Positions 5,621 through 8,434 of a stretch of DNA of 8,434 nt are shown piece by piece. The notes beneath the pieces are model-generated. The model searched no databases. It had not been told where the DNA came from and worked only from the letters and a program-made list of their open reading frames with translations. The DNA lies in the NCBI GenBank assembly GCA_030612945.1, contig JAUWMY010000090.1:1-8434 (forward strand). Direction: 5' to 3'. Made by a program: the position numbers and the translations under genes. Source of the stretch: Desulfobacteraceae bacterium. GTDB taxonomy: Bacteria; Desulfobacterota; DSM-4660; Desulfatiglandales; Desulfatiglandaceae. Numbering within the stretch: position 1 is the stretch's first letter; the number at the start of each line of letters is the position of its first letter.

Positions 5621-8197
5621 TTACAATACTACGTTTACCAGCTTTTTCTTGACCACAATCACCTTTTTGATGGATTTTCCATTGACGAAGCGCTGAACTC
5701 GCTCATCTGACAGGGCTTCTGCCTTAATTTCCTCTTCATCATAGGAAGTTGGCACCTCGATCCGGCTTCTCACCTTCCCGTTCACCTGCAGTATGACCAG
5801 TTTTGTTTCAGCTTCCAGGGCCTCCTGGCGGTAAGCCGGCCAGGTGAGTCTTAGGAGGGTCTCATCATGCCCTAACATGTTCCACAGCTCTTCCGTAATG
5901 TGGGGTACCACTGGAGAAAGCAGCACCACGGTGGTTTCCATAGCCTCCCGCACCACGGACCATGAAAGACTGTCTTTTTTGCCTTCCTGGCTCAAGAACT
6001 GGTTAATTTCATTTACAAGTTCCATGATGGCGGAAATAGCCGTATTAAAGTGAAACCGATTCTCGATATCATCCGTCACCTTCTTGATAGTCAGGTGGGT
6101 TTTGCGGTGGAGATCTTTTAACTGTCCTGTCAAGGGCTGTTTACTGTCATGGACGGGAACTTTTATAATATCATCAAAATTATCAACCACAAGACGCCAG
6201 ACACGGTTCAGGAACCGGTATGATCCCTCTACCCCCTGATCATTCCATTCCAGGCCTTTCTCAGGTGGCGAAGCAAATAGACAGAACATTCGAACTGTAT
6301 CCGCGCCATACCTGTTCAGAAAATCCTCAGGATCCACCACATTTCGCTTTGACTTGGACATCTTGACCGTGTTGCCGATCATCACTTCGGCCTGGCAGTG
6401 TACGCACCGACCGTCCTTGACTTCGTCAGGGTAAAGGTATCCATGGGTCGGACATTCCTCAGTTTCCTTGCACACCATCCCCTGGGTTAACAGCTTAGTA
6501 AATGGCTCAGCTATTTTTAGATACCCAAAATCTTTAAGCACTCTTGTGTAGAAACGCGAATAAAGAAGATGAAGGATGGCATGCTCAATGCCACCGATAT
6601 ACTGATCCACGGGCATCCAATAGTCCACACTCTTTGAGTCGAGGGGCCCTTTATCGTAATCGGGGCAGGCGTATCGATCAAAATACCAGGAGGATTCCAC
6701 AAAGGTATCCATGGTATCTGTTTCACGTCTTGCCTTTCCTTTGCATTTGGGACAGGTTGTTTCATAAAAGGATGCCTCAAATGGCAGGGGGGACCCGCCG
6801 TTAGGTCTCATTTCCAGATCCAGAGGAAGAACGACAGGGAGATCCTCCTCTGGAACCGGAACCGCACCACATTTCTCGCAGTATATAATCGGGATTGGAG
6901 CCCCCCAGTATCTTTGCCGCGATATGCCCCAGTCCCGTATTCTAAAATTCACTGTTTTGGAACCCAACCCCTTTGAATCCAGATACTCAGCAATGCTATC
7001 CAATGCCTCCAGGTTACGCTGGCCATTAAAAGGGCCGGAATTGACCAGAATCCCTTCATCCACGTAGGCCTCTGTCATAGTTTCTTCACTAAGATCCCGG
7101 TCCTCTGGTTTGATCACAACTCTGAGGGAAAGGTTATACTTTCTGGCAAACTCAAAATCCCTCTGGTCGTGCGTTGGAACGGCCATAATGGCCCCTGTGC
7201 CGTAATCAAACAAGACAAAATTAGCCACATATATGGGTATCTGTTCCTCGGTCACAGGATTGAGACAATATCTCCCGGTAAATACCCCCTCCTTCACCGT
7301 GAGATCTGCTGTGCGCATAAAGGTGTCCATCCTGAGGGTTCGCTCCACGAATTCCGCAACTTCTTTCTCCTGGGGCAGCCCCTTCACCATTTCCTTAACC
7401 ATCGGGTGTTCGGGAGCAAAGCACATAAAGGTTGCCCCGAAAACCGTATCCTGTCGAGTGGTGAAAACCTCAATAACCTCATCTGAGCCAACCAGTGGAA
7501 ATCGGATGATGGCGCCATAGCTCTTTCCGATCCAGTTCCTCTGCATTGTCAACACCCTGTCAGGCCATCCCGGGAGTTTATCGCAGTAATTCAGGATATC
7601 CTCCGCGTAAGCAGTTATTTTCAGGAACCAACTGTCCATCTCCTTAATTGTCACTTCCTTATCCGTATGACGCCAGCAACAACCGTTTTCTACCTGTTCG
7701 TTTGCAAGAACGCTCTGGCATTTATCACACCAGTTGACGTAGGTCCTCTTTTTATAGGCCAGGCCTTTCTCATACATCTTCAGGAACATGAGCTGTTCCC
7801 AGCGGTAATAGTCCGGATCACAGGTGGCCAGCTCCCGGTCCCAATCATAGCTAAAACCCATTCTCTTGAGTTGGCTTTTCATGGCCTCTATATTTGCTTT
7901 GGTCCACTGGGCCGGATGCGTGTTATTCTCAATGGCCGCATTCTCCGCAGGCATTCCAAAGGCGTCCCATCCCATGGGATGAAGCACATTCTTACCACAC
8001 ATCCTCTTGTATCTCGCCACTACATCGCCAATGGTATAATTCCGTACATGCCCCATATGTATTTTACCTGAAGGATACGGAAACATCTCCAGCAGGTAAT
8101 ATTTCTCTTTAGACGGGTCTTCAAAGACTTTGAATAGATTGTCCTTTTCCCAGGATTTTTGCCATTTGGCTTCCAGTTTCTGCGGATTATATTTCAT
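5621..8197 (-). CDS. leuS: Leucyl-tRNA synthetase
   Basis: This enzyme charges tRNA-Leu with leucine using ATP (class Ia synthetase) and edits mischarged tRNA. The 858 residues are full length. The ATP site shows the HIGH motif as HMGH (47-50, in YPSGKIHMGHVRNY) and KMSKS at 612-616. The CP1 editing domain has the threonine-rich TTRQDT (246-251) and GTGAIMAVPTHDQRD (333-347), whose Asp344 matches the E. coli editing residue D345, so hydrolytic proofreading should be intact. WGISRQRYWGAPIP (423-436) and the C-terminal anticodon-binding domain follow. Cysteine pairs CDKC (157-160), CEKC (440-443), CPKC (482-485), and C582/H585 with C598/C601 suggest zinc-binding modules. The ATG at 8197 has AAGGA 10 nt upstream. 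It lies 72 bp after nusB; the following gap to lptE is repeat-filled. Confidence 0.99.
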   Translation of the reverse strand: MKYNPQKLEAKWQKSWEKDNLFKVFEDPSKEKYYLLEMFPYPSGKIHMGHVRNYTIGDVVARYKRMCGKNVLHPMGWDAFGMPAENAAIENNTHPAQWTKANIEAMKSQLKRMGFSYDWDRELATCDPDYYRWEQLMFLKMYEKGLAYKKRTYVNWCDKCQSVLANEQVENGCCWRHTDKEVTIKEMDSWFLKITAYAEDILNYCDKLPGWPDRVLTMQRNWIGKSYGAIIRFPLVGSDEVIEVFTTRQDTVFGATFMCFAPEHPMVKEMVKGLPQEKEVAEFVERTLRMDTFMRTADLTVKEGVFTGRYCLNPVTEEQIPIYVANFVLFDYGTGAIMAVPTHDQRDFEFARKYNLSLRVVIKPEDRDLSEETMTEAYVDEGILVNSGPFNGQRNLEALDSIAEYLDSKGLGSKTVNFRIRDWGISRQRYWGAPIPIIYCEKCGAVPVPEEDLPVVLPLDLEMRPNGGSPLPFEASFYETTCPKCKGKARRETDTMDTFVESSWYFDRYACPDYDKGPLDSKSVDYWMPVDQYIGGIEHAILHLLYSRFYTRVLKDFGYLKIAEPFTKLLTQGMVCKETEECPTHGYLYPDEVKDGRCVHCQAEVMIGNTVKMSKSKRNVVDPEDFLNRYGADTVRMFCLFASPPEKGLEWNDQGVEGSYRFLNRVWRLVVDNFDDIIKVPVHDSKQPLTGQLKDLHRKTHLTIKKVTDDIENRFHFNTAISAIMELVNEINQFLSQEGKKDSLSWSVVREAMETTVVLLSPVVPHITEELWNMLGHDETLLRLTWPAYRQEALEAETKLVILQVNGKVRSRIEVPTSYDEEEIKAEALSDERVQRFVNGKSIKKVIVVKKKLVNVVL

Positions 8198-8240
8198 AGT
8201 CAGATTTTCCTTCAGTATTATTCCAGCAACTTAAAATGGT

Positions 8241-8268
8241 TCTGTCTTCTGAATTCTGGCTCCTGATT
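8241..8268. repeat. Second heptamer tandem array, 4 units, in the nusB-leuS gap
   Basis: Four 7-bp units in register on the + strand: TCTGTCT, TCTGAAT, TCTGGCT, CCTGATT. On the minus strand they read as A-N-N-C-A-G-R. The array directly abuts the nusB stop codon (8270-8272) and ends about 44 bp before the leuS start. It differs in sequence from the ATTGACT arrays but has the same period and the same kind of location. Confidence 0.65.
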
Positions 8269-8269
8269 C

Positions 8270-8434
8270 CTAAATATTTAGCCGGCCTTGCTGCAGCAGA
8301 GTGTTGTAAATGCTATCCAGTATGCCGTTTATAAAGCTGGCCGAATCATCCCCTCCAAATTTTTTTCCTATTTCAACCGCCTCATCGATGGAAACTTTTG
8401 GCGGGATATCTTCCATAAATAGAACCTCAAAGGC
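8270..8434 (-). CDS. nusB: Transcription antitermination factor NusB, C-terminal part, partial
   Basis: A minus-strand frame runs in from the right edge for 54 codons and ends with TAG at 8270-8272. NusB, with S10 (NusE), binds boxA RNA and forms antitermination complexes on rRNA operons. The visible peptide contains the C-terminal hallmarks of the family: DIPPKVSIDEAVEIGKKFG, then the Asp-Asp-Ser-Ala-Ser-Phe segment and Phe-Ile-Asn-Gly-Ile-Leu-Asp, matching the usual pattern of P-P-x-x-x-x-I-x-E-A-V-E-x-(A/G)-K and F-(I/V)-N-G-(I/V)-L-D. The N-terminal half lies outside the window. It is the first visible gene of the minus-strand series with leuS, 72 bp upstream of it, so the two are probably co-transcribed. 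Confidence 0.92.
   Translation of the reverse strand, partial: AFEVLFMEDIPPKVSIDEAVEIGKKFGGDDSASFINGILDSIYNTLLQQGRLNI

Noticed and set aside
5428..5625. Target-site duplication around the inverted repeat (CATTTATAA versus CATTTTACA)
   Set aside because: Only 6 of 9 bases match, and the sequences overlap the lptE start and leuS stop codons, so it is not reliable evidence of transposition.
7169..8112. Several + strand open frames opposite leuS
   Set aside because: They are antisense to a full-length, highly conserved leuS and have no own signals or family resemblance.

Overview
The window looks like chromosomal DNA of a Gram-negative bacterium, most likely a deltaproteobacterial-type organism (Desulfobacterota, sulfate-reducer-like). 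That is inferred from the style of the proteins (hybrid histidine kinase with a C-terminal receiver, a moderate-GC LeuRS with extra cysteine pairs), the gene order nusB-leuS-lptE-holA next to rpsT and murJ, and the presence of an outer-membrane LPS-assembly lipoprotein. No taxonomic marker is decisive.

Layout. Bases 3-665 (+) carry the C-terminal part of a hybrid sensor kinase (ATPase domain plus receiver domain), cut by the window edge. Bases 746-1657 (-) encode an orphan SAM-dependent methyltransferase that converges on the kinase. An AT-rich spacer (1658-1892) holds the probable methyltransferase promoter. Bases 1893-3494 (-) encode MurJ, the lipid II flippase. rpsT (ribosomal protein S20) is the only complete + strand gene (3580-3849). 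It is divergent from murJ and converges with holA only 7 bp away. The minus strand from 8434 down to 3857 is a housekeeping series: nusB (3' end only), leuS, lptE and holA.

The series mixes information processing (transcription antitermination, leucyl-tRNA charging, clamp loading) with envelope assembly (LptE). lptE and holA overlap by one base and are surely co-translated. leuS and lptE are separated by 190 bp, nearly all of it filled by a 180-bp repeat structure. Its two ends are 27-nt perfect inverted copies built from degenerate 7-bp units (consensus ATTGACT). A second, different 7-bp array lies in the nusB-leuS gap.

The coding genes are ordinary. The most noteworthy signal is the heptamer-repeat architecture around leuS. 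In the leuS-lptE message it can fold into a long hairpin that starts 4 nt after the leuS stop codon and ends 6 nt before the lptE start codon, which has no visible Shine-Dalgarno sequence. The UUG start of rpsT is also notable, because the same unusual start is used and is regulatory in E. coli. I see no CRISPR array, tRNA, rRNA, transposase, phage gene or defence system.
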